From assembly GCF_014696825.1 (NCBI RefSeq), contig NZ_JACJQU010000011.1:98330-162329 (forward strand): 64,000 bases of DNA, read 5' to 3'. Shown here piece by piece: positions 19,360 through 27,846 of this stretch. The notes beneath the pieces are model-generated. The model ran no database searches. It had not been told where the DNA came from and saw only the letters and a program-made list of their open reading frames with translations. The translations under genes were made by a program, and so were the position numbers. The DNA comes from Anabaena sphaerica FACHB-251 (GTDB lineage Bacteria; Cyanobacteriota; Cyanobacteriia; Cyanobacteriales; Nostocaceae). Numbering within the stretch: position 1 is the stretch's first letter; every line of letters begins with the position of its first letter.

Positions 19360-20265
19360 ATGTTCAAATTCTATTTTATCAAGTTTTTTCGCCACCTCAA
19401 TTGGCGTACACTGAAAAAAACTTTTGCCAGGACTGTGGAAAGGAGACTTTTAGGACTGGCTTCAGAAATTGCCTTTAATGCTATGTTATCCCTGTTTCCG
19501 GCGATTCTTGCCGTGCTGACAGCGATTGGCTTGTTTGCAGAATCTTTGCGAAACACCTTTATGCAACTAACAACGCAACTGAGTCAAATTGTACCCGAAG
19601 ACGCGTGGATTTTGATTAGTGACTTTGCTACACAAGAAATTGCTAACTCTAAAAATTCTGAGTTATTTTCTTTCAGTTTTGCGATCGCTATTTGGACAGC
19701 TTCTGGTGCAGTCAGTACCGCTATGACTGCTTTTGATGAAATCGAACAAATTTCCCCAGAAAATACGCGCCCTTTTTGGAAAGCTAAACTCATTTCGGTA
19801 GGATTAACAATTGGTACTATATTACTTTTAGTGCTGGCTTCTTTCCTGGTATTTATTAGCGATTTACTTTTAGGAATGGTGGTTGGTAGCAATTCTTATT
19901 TAGCATTCTTATTACCTCTTTGGCAACTGCTACTTTGGCCTTTAGCTTTAGTTATTGTTGCTGCCACATTTAGCTTAGTCTATCGTTATGGACCAAGCGT
20001 ATGGAAACCAGGTACACCATTGATGCCTGGATCAGTTTTAGCCGCTATATTTTGGGCGCTAGTCTCCGCCCTATTTCGCCTTTATGTCACCAACTTTGGA
20101 AATTATAATAAAGTTTACGGTACAGTGGGAACTTTTATAGTATTAATGTTGTGGTTGTGGATTAGTGCCTTTGTTCTCCTTGTTGGCAACCAGTTAAATG
20201 TAATTGTCGGTGAATCTATGCGATCAAAAATAGGGAATAGGGAACAGGTTACAGGTTACAGGTGA
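19360..20265 (+). CDS. YihY/UPF0761 family membrane protein
   Basis: A 301-aa inner-membrane protein of the YihY (formerly RNase BN/BrkB-like) family with about six membrane helices. Family landmarks: LLGLASEIAFNAMLSLFPAI at about 30-49, WTASGAVSTAMTAFDEIE around 110-128, and the late YGTVGTFIVLMLWLWISA helix. Its molecular role is unknown despite old RNase claims. ATG start. The last about 10 residues (GNREQVTGYR) are encoded by heptamer repeats, suggesting repeat-driven extension. It is followed after 55 bp by the DUF4112 gene. Confidence 0.85.
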   Translation: MFKFYFIKFFRHLNWRTLKKTFARTVERRLLGLASEIAFNAMLSLFPAILAVLTAIGLFAESLRNTFMQLTTQLSQIVPEDAWILISDFATQEIANSKNSELFSFSFAIAIWTASGAVSTAMTAFDEIEQISPENTRPFWKAKLISVGLTIGTILLLVLASFLVFISDLLLGMVVGSNSYLAFLLPLWQLLLWPLALVIVAATFSLVYRYGPSVWKPGTPLMPGSVLAAIFWALVSALFRLYVTNFGNYNKVYGTVGTFIVLMLWLWISAFVLLVGNQLNVIVGESMRSKIGNREQVTGYR

Positions 20266-20320
20266 CAGGGAGCAAGGAGAGAATAACAACTGATAACTGA
20301 TAACTGATAATTGACGAAAA

Positions 20321-20824
20321 ATGTCTAATTCTCCTCATAAAATTGCCATTGAAGCTGATGGTTATGCAGCTACGTTAAAACGTCTGCGTCAAATCAGTGG
20401 ACTGTTGGATAATGCTATTACCATTCCTGGAACTAAAGTGGGTATTGGTTTAGATCCGATTTTGGGATTAATACCAGTTGGTGGTGATGTTTTGGTATTA
20501 ATATTTTCTTTCTACATTATCATCGAATCGGCACGGCTAGGTGTGTCAAGAGCAACTTTGAGCAGAATGGTTGTAAATATTATCATTGATGCTTTAGTAG
20601 GTGCTATACCTATGTTAGGAGATCTATTTGATTTTGCCTGGAGAGCGAATAGTTATAACATCACTTTATTGGAAGATTACTTAAAATTACCTGGTGAAAA
20701 AAAGAAAGCGGATCAGGGTTTTATTATTGCTCTTTTCGCTGGATTGTTTTTACTTGCCATTGTCTTAGTAACATTACCTGTGATACTAATAGCAATGCTA
20801 TGGAAAACCTTAACAGGCGGTTAA
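20321..20824 (+). CDS. DUF4112 membrane protein
   Basis: A 167-aa protein with the DUF4112 pattern: TKVGIGLDPILGLIPVGGD (about 40-58), then DALVGAIPMLGDLFDFAWRAN (about 91-111), and a C-terminal membrane helix. Family function is unknown. It sits between YihY and an alpha/beta hydrolase in the same direction with gaps of 55 and 42 bp, so co-transcription is possible. Confidence 0.8.
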   Translation: MSNSPHKIAIEADGYAATLKRLRQISGLLDNAITIPGTKVGIGLDPILGLIPVGGDVLVLIFSFYIIIESARLGVSRATLSRMVVNIIIDALVGAIPMLGDLFDFAWRANSYNITLLEDYLKLPGEKKKADQGFIIALFAGLFLLAIVLVTLPVILIAMLWKTLTGG

Positions 20825-20866
20825 AATGACGGTTTAATTAAGTATTAAAATACACATTAATACACA

Positions 20867-21802
20867 ATGAAAGATTGGTGGCAACGTAACTTTCCTCAAG
20901 GGCGGCAAAATCTAATTATTACTGATGCTAATGGATATCCCGTACAAATCGCTTATGGCGAAAAAGGTACAGGTAAGCCGCTGATTTTATTGCATGGGTT
21001 AGGCAGTTGGAGTTATAATTGGCGGCATTGTATCAACCCTTTATCTAAATATTTTCGGGTAATTTGTTTTGATGCTAAAGGCTATGGTTTTTCAGAAAAA
21101 TCTCTATCACGTCGAGAAGAAAATGGTCATCAAGTAATTGAGTTAGAACGAATTATTAAAGCTTTATGTGATGAACCACCTGTTATTGTTGCCGAATCTT
21201 TAGGGGCATTAGTTTCTTTAGCCTTAGCTGCAAAATCTCCCCACTTAATTGGGCGTTTAGTAGTTATGAATGCGCCGATTTTTGCTGAAACATTACCTCA
21301 TTGGGCGATGGGAATATTGGCACAAACACCACTGGAAGTCATACAGACAATTGACTATTTACGTCTAGCTTATGTGTTTGCACCTATAGTTAGAGAAGTA
21401 ATGGCAATAGAAAGGCGTAAGGTGTTATTTGATCCTTCTATTCTCACCGAAGAAGATGTTTATTGGATAACTTACCCGTTTATTGAAATTCCGGGAACTT
21501 TGGTGAAAGTCGCTGAAGAGTTACAAATAGCAGTAAAAGAAATTGAAAATTTACAAGCTAAAAAACCAAATATGCTGACTGAAATTCAAAATAATCTCAG
21601 TGCTATTGAATGTCAAACTCTAATTTTATGGGGTGATAAAGATAGTTGGTTTCCTGCTAGTCATGGTGAAAAATTACATCAACATTTACCAAATTCCCGG
21701 TTTAAAATTCTGGATAACTGTTATCATGACGCATCAACTGGCGCTTTTGAATTAGTGAATACTGAGATTATTAAATTTTTGCAGGACACAAATTTCTGTT
21801 GA
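20867..21802 (+). CDS. alpha/beta hydrolase
   Basis: A 311-aa alpha/beta-hydrolase fold. The oxyanion segment is LLHGLGSWSYNW (about 44-55). The nucleophile elbow reads AESLGAL, with Ala in place of the first Gly of GxSxG. The acid is in WGDKDSWF, and the probable catalytic His is in NCYHDAST. Substrate unknown; relatives include esterases and lipid-processing hydrolases. It is the third gene of a same-strand set with YihY and DUF4112. Confidence 0.8.
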   Translation: MKDWWQRNFPQGRQNLIITDANGYPVQIAYGEKGTGKPLILLHGLGSWSYNWRHCINPLSKYFRVICFDAKGYGFSEKSLSRREENGHQVIELERIIKALCDEPPVIVAESLGALVSLALAAKSPHLIGRLVVMNAPIFAETLPHWAMGILAQTPLEVIQTIDYLRLAYVFAPIVREVMAIERRKVLFDPSILTEEDVYWITYPFIEIPGTLVKVAEELQIAVKEIENLQAKKPNMLTEIQNNLSAIECQTLILWGDKDSWFPASHGEKLHQHLPNSRFKILDNCYHDASTGAFELVNTEIIKFLQDTNFC

Positions 21803-21814
21803 ATTTAAAGAGAT

Positions 21815-21847
21815 AGATACCCGACTTCTCAAAGAAGTCGGGTATCT
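21815..21847 (+). repeat. RAYT-type palindrome, short form
   Basis: AGATACCCGACTTCT / AGAAGTCGGGTATCT with a 3-nt centre. It lies 13 bp after the hydrolase stop; both arms carry a compensatory change (TACCC/GGGTA) relative to other copies, which argues that pairing is kept. Confidence 0.75.
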
Positions 21848-21878
21848 GAGTATGTATTACCAATTACAAATAAAAGAA

Positions 21879-22042
21879 GAGTGGGAGAAGGCATACCACG
21901 CGCCTTTAATCTCCCACTCTACATTTGCTGCTGGGGCGTTCAGGAATATGTATTTTATAGACGCTACCCGTTATTTAGGGGGCTAAATTATACGTCAACG
22001 ATAGCGCCTATATGCTGTGAATATTCCTGTTGCAGCAAATGT
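21879..22042. ncRNA. candidate structured RNA or folded element
   Basis: A first hairpin has perfect 10-bp arms AGAGTGGGAG / CTCCCACTCT. It is followed directly by a 122-nt long-range stem: ACATTTGCTGC / GCAGCAAATGT (11 bp), then AGGAATAT / ATATTCCT, then ATAGACGCTA / TAGCGCCTAT around an apical region. A T8 run follows about 20 bp later. The layout resembles a stand-alone structured RNA (a 6S-like closing stem and internal loop), but I cannot assign a family. A transposon-derived element is the alternative. Confidence 0.4.
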
Positions 22043-22346
22043 CAAACCTGATTAATTATTATTTTTTTTGCTGAACTATTAGCCCAGAAAATTATTAGTA
22101 GATTGCTTTGTTTGTTCATAATAAAGACTTTTTAAACAGCCTTTTTAAGAATAAACTATTTATGTAGTAGCCCCTGATAACAACACCCTTAAAGTCGTTT
22201 ATCTTTTAATAATTTAACTGGGTAGTTAACCGATTGGTTGCCAACTTGGCACTTTTTATCAGTTATTAGTTATCGGTTATCAGTTATCAGTCTAAGAGGA
22301 TGTTGCCAAAGAATTGTGATTATCATCAAAAACCCCACACCTCTTT

Positions 22347-22706
22347 TTAAACCCGTTGCGGAAGTTTGAGTAAGCGATAAATCACCAAACAACCAGATGC
22401 ACAACTCAGAGCGATCGCTAACATTAACCACAAGGGTGTAGGATTGCTGTTATTAGGTAATTTTGTATTTACTTCCTCTCTGACTACTTCTATGGGTTTT
22501 TCGGGTTCTATTTTGGGTACGTAGCCAGTATAAATTAGTTGGTAATAGCTAAATATTCCCACTATTAAGGGAAGTCCTAACAACCCCACGAACCATAACC
22601 AAGGATGCCTCACGAACAGGTTTTTAGATGGGGTTGTATTTTTTAATTCCTCTGTACTGCTTTTTGCAGTTTCGCTAGACTCTGGCTTGACGCTGTGACT
22701 ATTCAT
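22347..22706 (-). CDS. small membrane protein, unknown
   Basis: 119 aa with two membrane helices (about 33-56, WLWFVGLLGLPLIVGIFSYY, and about 91-110, PLWLMLAIALSCASGCLVIY). The polar N-terminus and the inter-helix loop have no motif. It lies 93 bp downstream of hemB on the same strand and may be co-transcribed. No function can be given. Confidence 0.65.
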   Translation of the reverse strand: MNSHSVKPESSETAKSSTEELKNTTPSKNLFVRHPWLWFVGLLGLPLIVGIFSYYQLIYTGYVPKIEPEKPIEVVREEVNTKLPNNSNPTPLWLMLAIALSCASGCLVIYRLLKLPQRV

Positions 22707-22799
22707 GATTGATTTGATCTTGCATCCTCTAGTAGATTATTGTACTAGAAGACACAAGTGTTAACCATCAATAGTGCCTCTACATGAAACTGGCACAAT

Positions 22800-23777
22800 C
22801 TACAACCACCTCGCCGCATCTTTAGCGTGGTAAGTTAAAATCAAATCAGCACCAGCCCGTTTAAAACCTGTTAAAGTTTCCATCACCACACGCTGTTCAT
22901 CTATCCAACCATTTAAAGCCGCAGCTTTCACCATCGCATACTCACCAGAGACATTATAAGCAGCCACAGGTAAATTACTAGCTTGCTTCACCTGCCAAAT
23001 AATGTCCATATATGCCAAAGCTGGCTTCACCATCAGCATATCAGCGCCTTCGGCAATATCTAACTCAATTTCTTTGATAGCTTCACGGGAGTTACCGGGG
23101 TCCATTTGGTAAGTGCGTCTATCACCAAACTGCGGTGTGGAGTCTGCTGCATCCCGGAATGGTCCATAATAAGCGGAAGCATATTTAGCAGCATAGGACA
23201 TGATGGGGATATCTTCAAATCCCGCTTCATCCAAACCTTCACGAATAGCTTGAACAAAACCATCCATCATTCCCGAAGGTGCAATAATATCCGCACCTGC
23301 TTTAGCTTGGGAAACTGCGGTTTTCTTCAATAATTCCAAAGTTGGGTCATTTAAAACTCTACCTGTTAAATCACCAGTTTGTAAATAACCACAATGACCA
23401 TGACTGGTATATTCACACAAACAAGTATCAGCCAGAATAATTAAATCAGGAACTGCTTCTTTAACTGCGGTTGCTGCTTTTTGGACAATACCACAATCAT
23501 GCCATGCACCTGTAGCATCTATGTCTTTATCTGCCGGAATTCCAAATAAGATAATAGCCGGAATACCTAAATCATAAACTTCCTTAGCTTCTTCAACAAT
23601 TTTATCTACCGAAAGTTGGTAGACTCCAGGCATAGATTTTACTTCCTTAGCAACACTCTCACCTGGAACAGCAAACAAAGGATAAATTAAATCATTGGTT
23701 GTTAAAACGGTTTCACGTACCATGCGACGTAGTTGGGGATGGGTACGTAAGCGACGGGGACGATGTGTTGGAAACAT
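22800..23777 (-). CDS. hemB: delta-aminolevulinic acid dehydratase (porphobilinogen synthase)
   Basis: A 325-aa cytosolic enzyme condensing two 5-aminolevulinate molecules to porphobilinogen for haem and chlorophyll. The metal-site segment [14 protein letters not shown] has the three cysteines of Zn-type enzymes. Schiff-base lysines lie in [14 protein letters not shown] and in [12 protein letters not shown], and [13 protein letters not shown] is the typical signature. ATG start at 23777. A small membrane-protein gene follows in the same direction. Confidence 0.96.
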   Translation of the reverse strand: MFPTHRPRRLRTHPQLRRMVRETVLTTNDLIYPLFAVPGESVAKEVKSMPGVYQLSVDKIVEEAKEVYDLGIPAIILFGIPADKDIDATGAWHDCGIVQKAATAVKEAVPDLIILADTCLCEYTSHGHCGYLQTGDLTGRVLNDPTLELLKKTAVSQAKAGADIIAPSGMMDGFVQAIREGLDEAGFEDIPIMSYAAKYASAYYGPFRDAADSTPQFGDRRTYQMDPGNSREAIKEIELDIAEGADMLMVKPALAYMDIIWQVKQASNLPVAAYNVSGEYAMVKAAALNGWIDEQRVVMETLTGFKRAGADLILTYHAKDAARWL

Positions 23778-24174
23778 AAATTTTTATCAACAAAAAACGC
23801 AATGGACATAAAACAAACCGTCACAAAAGCCACATTTTACTTTGTGACCTTCAGACAAACTAGAAACAGTGCTTAACTGTCTTTGCCCTGCTGTTCATGA
23901 AGCTGTGGGGCAATTTTGTATTTTACAGCTTTGTTGACACTTTACTGGAAGAAATTAGGGAAAATAATTTTAAAGTCAGGAGTCACCCTTCGGGAAGTCA
24001 AAGGTCAAAAGTCAAAAGTTAAAACTTAAAAGCGTCCTTTGGGCAGCCACAAAAATCGGGAGTCTGGTGTATGTGTTAGAATTGCTAAACATTACAGGAT
24101 TCATAAGAATGGGGAAAATTTTTAATTTTGTATCCTGATATATTGATGAAATAAATACCTAATGGAAATGATTA
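23778..24174. other. intergenic, STRR-like tract
   Basis: Promoter region of hemB, plus degenerate AAAAGTC heptamers around 24000-24025. No gene, RNA or clear operator is seen. Confidence 0.5.
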
Positions 24175-24543
24175 CTAAAAAACTCGAAAAATGAATGGAT
24201 AACGAAAGGGTGTATCAGGATTAGCAAAAACTTTGATGAGAGCAAAAATTGTTAATCCCCAATGTATAAAATATCCCAAACCTGCCAATGGCAATAATAT
24301 CACCAATGGTAAAACTAACCAACCGAGTAGAAAAAACAAAGCTCCTAAAATTGCACCATAAAACCAGACGTTAAAATGGAAATTGATAGATTCTTTGGCG
24401 TTGTCTTTGACAACCGGATCATCAGAGATGATTAATAAACCAATCGGTAAACCAACGGATACAATAGTGGTGCTGAAAAAAATTGCCCCGTGAGATAAGG
24501 CTGATAATATTTTGCGTTTATCGCTGTCGTATATGTCGTACAT
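24175..24543 (-). CDS. DUF4870 membrane protein
   Basis: 122 aa with three or four membrane helices. The pattern SALSHGAIFFS ... NAKESINFHFNVWFYG ... FALIKVFANPDTPFRYPF matches DUF4870, a small Tic20-like/uncharacterised membrane family. The internal hydrophilic segment (DDPVVKDNAKESINF) is the best-conserved part. Function unknown; monocistronic. Confidence 0.8.
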   Translation of the reverse strand: MYDIYDSDKRKILSALSHGAIFFSTTIVSVGLPIGLLIISDDPVVKDNAKESINFHFNVWFYGAILGALFFLLGWLVLPLVILLPLAGLGYFIHWGLTIFALIKVFANPDTPFRYPFIFRVF

Positions 24544-24852
24544 TTTCAGTTCCTGATAATTTCTAGTTACTTATTATATCATATTTGGTTAAGCAGTAAT
24601 AAATCAGAATTTGAGTTTGTCAGAATCAGGATGTTCAGGATTTTAGGATTTATAGGATTTTATTTTGTGGTCAAAGATCCCCGACTTCTGAGATAATTTA
24701 TCTGAGAAATGAAAAGATTAATTAAAGAAGTCGGGGATCTAAATTTATCGAATCAGGATTTACAGGATTCGTGTTATCAAAATCCTCATCACTAATGATA
24801 CAATTATAACAAGATAATAAAATTAATCTCAGCAATATCTACTATCAAAGGT
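24544..24852. other. intergenic with palindromic element
   Basis: Contains the 66-bp palindromic element at 24675-24740 and scattered CAGGATT-type repeats (TTCAGGATT, TACAGGATT) on each side. No gene. Confidence 0.6.
24675..24740 (+). repeat. RAYT-type palindromic element, long copy 1
   Basis: Perfect 15-bp arms AGATCCCCGACTTCT / AGAAGTCGGGGATCT are separated by a 36-bp AT-rich centre. Copies of 65 and 66 bp with related centres lie at 26192 and 27438, around the RAYT gene. Confidence 0.85.
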
Positions 24853-25812
24853 ATGATCATTTGGCAACCAGGGGAAGAGATCAACAAGGGTAGATTTATC
24901 ATTCAGGGTAAACCATTGGGTAGCGGTGGTTTTGGAATTACCTACAAAGCTTTAGAACCCAACACAGGCAAATTATACGCTATCAAAACTCTAAACTCAA
25001 CCATGCAACTGAGTGAAGACTTTGCAGAAGAACAGGTTAAGTTTATTAACGAAGCCTTGACAATTAAAGGGTTTGATCATAAACACATTCTCAAAGTTCA
25101 TGAAGTCATCCAAGAAGGTCAACTTTTTGGCGTGGTGATGGAATATATTGATGGGGTGACTTTATTTAAGTATGTCCAAAATCAAGGACAATTATCAGAA
25201 AGTGAAGCACTTTTATATATAGATCAAATTGGTCAAGCGTTAGAATATATCCACAATAAAGGACAGTTACACCGAGATATTAAACCGGGAAATATTCTAT
25301 TACGACAAAATAAACAAGAAGCGGTATTAATAGACTTTGGTTTAACTCGCAGTCTCGCTACTAAAAGCATGACAAACTCCCTCACAGAAGGTTATGCACC
25401 TATTGAACAATATCGTCGTAAGGGTAATTTTGGTTCTCACACTGATGTCTATGCTTTAGCTGCAACTTTATATTATCTCTTAACTGCTGATGGATTGAAA
25501 CAAGAGGGAGAAATTAGTCCAGTACCCGCAACTAACCGGAAATATGATGATGAACCTTTACCCGAACCAAAACATTATAATTCTCGCATTAGTCAGAGGG
25601 TGAATGATGCTATTTTGCAGGGAATGGAAATAGAACCGGAAAAACGTACTGCGACGGTTTTGAAGTTTCGGGAAAGTTTGGGTTTGGTGGTTCAACCGAG
25701 AAGAACCCCACCCCCTAACCCCCTCCCCGCAAGCGAAGAGGGGGGACTAAAATCATCCTGTGGAATGGACTATAAAAAAGTCCTTGCTGCACACCAGCCG
25801 CTTTCGGGTTAG
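24853..25812 (+). CDS. serine/threonine protein kinase, short form
   Basis: A 319-aa Hanks-type kinase: glycine loop GSGGFGITY (about 23-31), VAIK-type lysine in LYAIKTLN, LHRDIKPGN (about 138-146), DFGLTR and the activation segment SLTEGYAPIEQY. After the kinase domain (about residue 285) the frame runs into a CCCCCTAACCCCC repeat and ends 37 residues later, so any native C-terminal module (membrane helix, repeats) is gone. The tail overlaps the convergent RAYT gene by 98 bp. The kinase core looks competent; its target is unknown. Confidence 0.85.
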   Translation: MIIWQPGEEINKGRFIIQGKPLGSGGFGITYKALEPNTGKLYAIKTLNSTMQLSEDFAEEQVKFINEALTIKGFDHKHILKVHEVIQEGQLFGVVMEYIDGVTLFKYVQNQGQLSESEALLYIDQIGQALEYIHNKGQLHRDIKPGNILLRQNKQEAVLIDFGLTRSLATKSMTNSLTEGYAPIEQYRRKGNFGSHTDVYALAATLYYLLTADGLKQEGEISPVPATNRKYDDEPLPEPKHYNSRISQRVNDAILQGMEIEPEKRTATVLKFRESLGLVVQPRRTPPPNPLPASEEGGLKSSCGMDYKKVLAAHQPLSG

Positions 25813-26185
25813 CATGAATATAACGCAAAGTATTTAAAGCTCGTTTCTTGTCTGTATTTGCAAACCCGGTACTGTGATAACGCTTTTCCCAGAAATGTCC
25901 GCTACGGTTCAACATTTGGTTAAAACACATTGCAGTGTACCAGTTTAACCAGTGCATAATTTTTGGTAAGTCTTCCGGTTGTTGCGGTTCTATGAGATAA
26001 TGAATGTGATTACTCATAATGCACAAACCGTATAATTTAAAGTTGTATTTTTCAATAGCCTTTTTAATGGCGTAAACTAAAACTTGACGACATTCTAATT
26101 TGGTCAAACGAAACTCACGGTTATTACATCTAATAGTGACATGGTAAGAATATCCTGATTGTAAAGTTCTTGGTTTTCGAGACAT
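25715..26185 (-). CDS. REP-associated tyrosine transposase (RAYT, Y1/IS200-like)
   Basis: A 156-aa single-strand transposase. The N-terminal GYSYHVTIRCNNREF and the HUH motif in CIMSNHIHYLIEP are typical of the RAYT subgroup, the candidate catalytic Tyr is in WLNWYTAMCF, and GHFWEKRYHSTGF is the usual mid-signature. RAYTs process dispersed REP palindromes rather than carrying their own ends. A 65-bp palindrome (26192-26256) sits 6 bp upstream of the start, with two relatives nearby. The last residues (PPLRLRGGG) are encoded by the same repeat that ends the convergent kinase. Confidence 0.9.
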   Translation of the reverse strand: MSRKPRTLQSGYSYHVTIRCNNREFRLTKLECRQVLVYAIKKAIEKYNFKLYGLCIMSNHIHYLIEPQQPEDLPKIMHWLNWYTAMCFNQMLNRSGHFWEKRYHSTGFANTDKKRALNTLRYIHANPKAAGVQQGLFYSPFHRMILVPPLRLRGGG

Positions 26186-26191
26186 GACAAA

Positions 26192-26256
26192 AGATCCCCG
26201 ACTTCTGAGATAATTAATGTGATTAATGAGAAGATTGTTAAAGAAGTCGGGGATCT
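26192..26256 (-). repeat. RAYT-type palindromic element, long copy 2
   Basis: 15-bp arms AGATCCCCGACTTCT / AGAAGTCGGGGATCT with a 35-bp centre. It lies directly in the 5' leader of the RAYT gene and could form a hairpin just before its start codon. Confidence 0.85.
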
Positions 26257-26382
26257 GAAAATTGTATTTGTCAGAATCAGGATAACCAGGATTAAAGGAT
26301 GTATAGGATGGTAATTTATAGATGGTTTAAATTATTCAAAAACAATCATTCAAAAACATCCTGAAAAATCCCCAACTTCCCA

Positions 26383-26526
26383 CCAAAAATCATTCAACAA
26401 CATCCTGAAAATCCTTAAATCCTGTAAATCCTGATTCAGACAAATAAAATCACCAACTCCCCACTAAAAATCATCCAACAACATCCTGAAAATCCTTAAA
26501 TCCTGTAAATCCTGATTCAGACAAAA
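26383..26526. repeat. two direct repeats of about 60 bp
   Basis: The segment AACATCCTGAAAATCC ... AAATCCTGTAAATCCTGA ... TTCAGACAAA occurs twice (about 26385-26446 and 26464-26525). Shorter CAGGATTxxCAGGATT variants occur around 24620-24780, 26275-26310 and 27415. Confidence 0.8.
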
Positions 26527-26536
26527 AATATTAAAT

Positions 26537-27417
26537 ATGCAATCTACCAAGCATTACGCAATTATCAAATTATCAAATCTATCGGTAAAGGTGGTTTTGG
26601 AGAAGTTTATTTAGCACAACATTCCCAAACGGGTAAACTTGTCGCTTTAAAAGTCATGTTACCAGAAGTTGCACAGGATGAAGATCATGTCCAAATGTTC
26701 CTCCGGGAAATTGAAAACATGAAAGCTTTAAAACATCCTCATGTTGTAGAATTATTTGATTATGGTTACGCAGAAAATATATTTTTCCTAGTTATGGAAT
26801 ATTACGAAGGTGGTAATGTTTATGATTTAATGCAGCAATTAGGAGGAAAATTACCCCTAGATATGTCTTTAGGAATTATCCTGCAAGTTTTAGATGGTTT
26901 AACATATACCCATCAAGCAGAAATTCCCTATGTTAAATTAGCTGATGGTAAATTTGCAAAAGGTAAAGGTTTAGTTCACCGAGATTTAAAACCAAATAAT
27001 ATTTTCCTCTGTAATATTAACGGTAAACTAACCGCAAAAATCGGTGATTATGGTTTAGCGAAATCTTTTGATTTAGCAGGTTTAATTGGACAAACTTTCA
27101 CCAAAAGAATGGGGGGTACACCTGGTTTTATTCCTCGTCAACAGGTGCTAAAATTTAAAGATGCAAAACCTGATGTTGATGTATGGGCAAGTGCAGCTTG
27201 TCTATATAATATGTTAACAGCATATTTTCCCCGCAATTTCACAGATGATCATTTTATGGATGTTCTGGAAAATGATCCTGTGCCGATTTTACAACGTAGT
27301 GGAAATATCCCTATAAAATTAGCTGAAGTGATAGATTTAGCTTTAACCGAAAAGCCGCAAATCTATTTTCCAAGTGCTGCAAAGTTTAAAGAAGCACTCA
27401 TTAATGTAATCCTGTAA
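26537..27417 (+). pseudogene. serine/threonine kinase with 8-bp frameshifting duplication
   Basis: ATG 26537 opens MQSTKHYAIIK, but an 8-bp tandem duplication ATTATCAA (26561-26568 and 26569-26576) shifts the frame. Deleting one copy joins it to SIGKGGFGEVYLAQ and a full kinase domain: VALKVM lysine, VHRDLKPNN, DYGLAK (Tyr in place of Phe of DFG). In the present state the first in-frame ATG is 26656, which would lack the glycine loop and the ATP-binding lysine. The gene is therefore broken, or switchable by slippage. The C-terminus ends soon after the kinase fold inside a repeat. Confidence 0.75.
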
Positions 27418-27846
27418 ATCCTAAATTGGACAGATTTAGATCCCCGATTTCTTTCATTTATCTTCTCATTGATTACATCAATCATCTTAGAAGTCGGGGA
27501 TCTTAGTCGATATCCTGATTCAGACAATCTGAGAAATCTAAAACAAGACCCTATATGCGCGCACAGATTCCCATTATAATAAAATGATAATAGAAAATCT
27601 GGAATTTGTCAACTACCTCACCCATAAAATTCTCAATATTGATGAATTCAGAGGTGAAAATTAATATAGCGGTATGCACTTGAATGAGATACACAATTAA
27701 CGTCAAAAATCCATACACTAAAAGACTTTTAACTCTGTTCCCTGTTCCCCGTTCCCTGTTCCCTGCTATAGAATAGACAAATGTGTTTTCTTAGTCCTGA
27801 AAAAGACTACATTTAATTAAGTAAGGTAAAAAACGAATTAAAAATT
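27418..27846. other. intergenic with palindrome and STRR
   Basis: Holds the third long RAYT-type palindrome (27438-27503), TTCCCTG/TTCCCCG heptamers (about 27736-27768) and the prfC leader. No gene. Confidence 0.6.
27438..27503 (-). repeat. RAYT-type palindromic element, long copy 3
   Basis: Arms AGATCCCCGATTTCT / AGAAGTCGGGGATCT with one mismatch. The centre matches copy 2 when read on the minus strand (AATCAATGAGAAGAT), so it is inverted relative to copies 1 and 2. Confidence 0.8.

Larger units (their letters stand above)
21803..22346. other. convergent gap with structured elements
   Basis: A gap between convergent genes. It contains a RAYT-type palindrome (21815-21847), a stable hairpin (21879-21920) and a 122-nt folded element (21921-22042), followed by a T-run near 22065. 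No reading frame. Confidence 0.6.
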
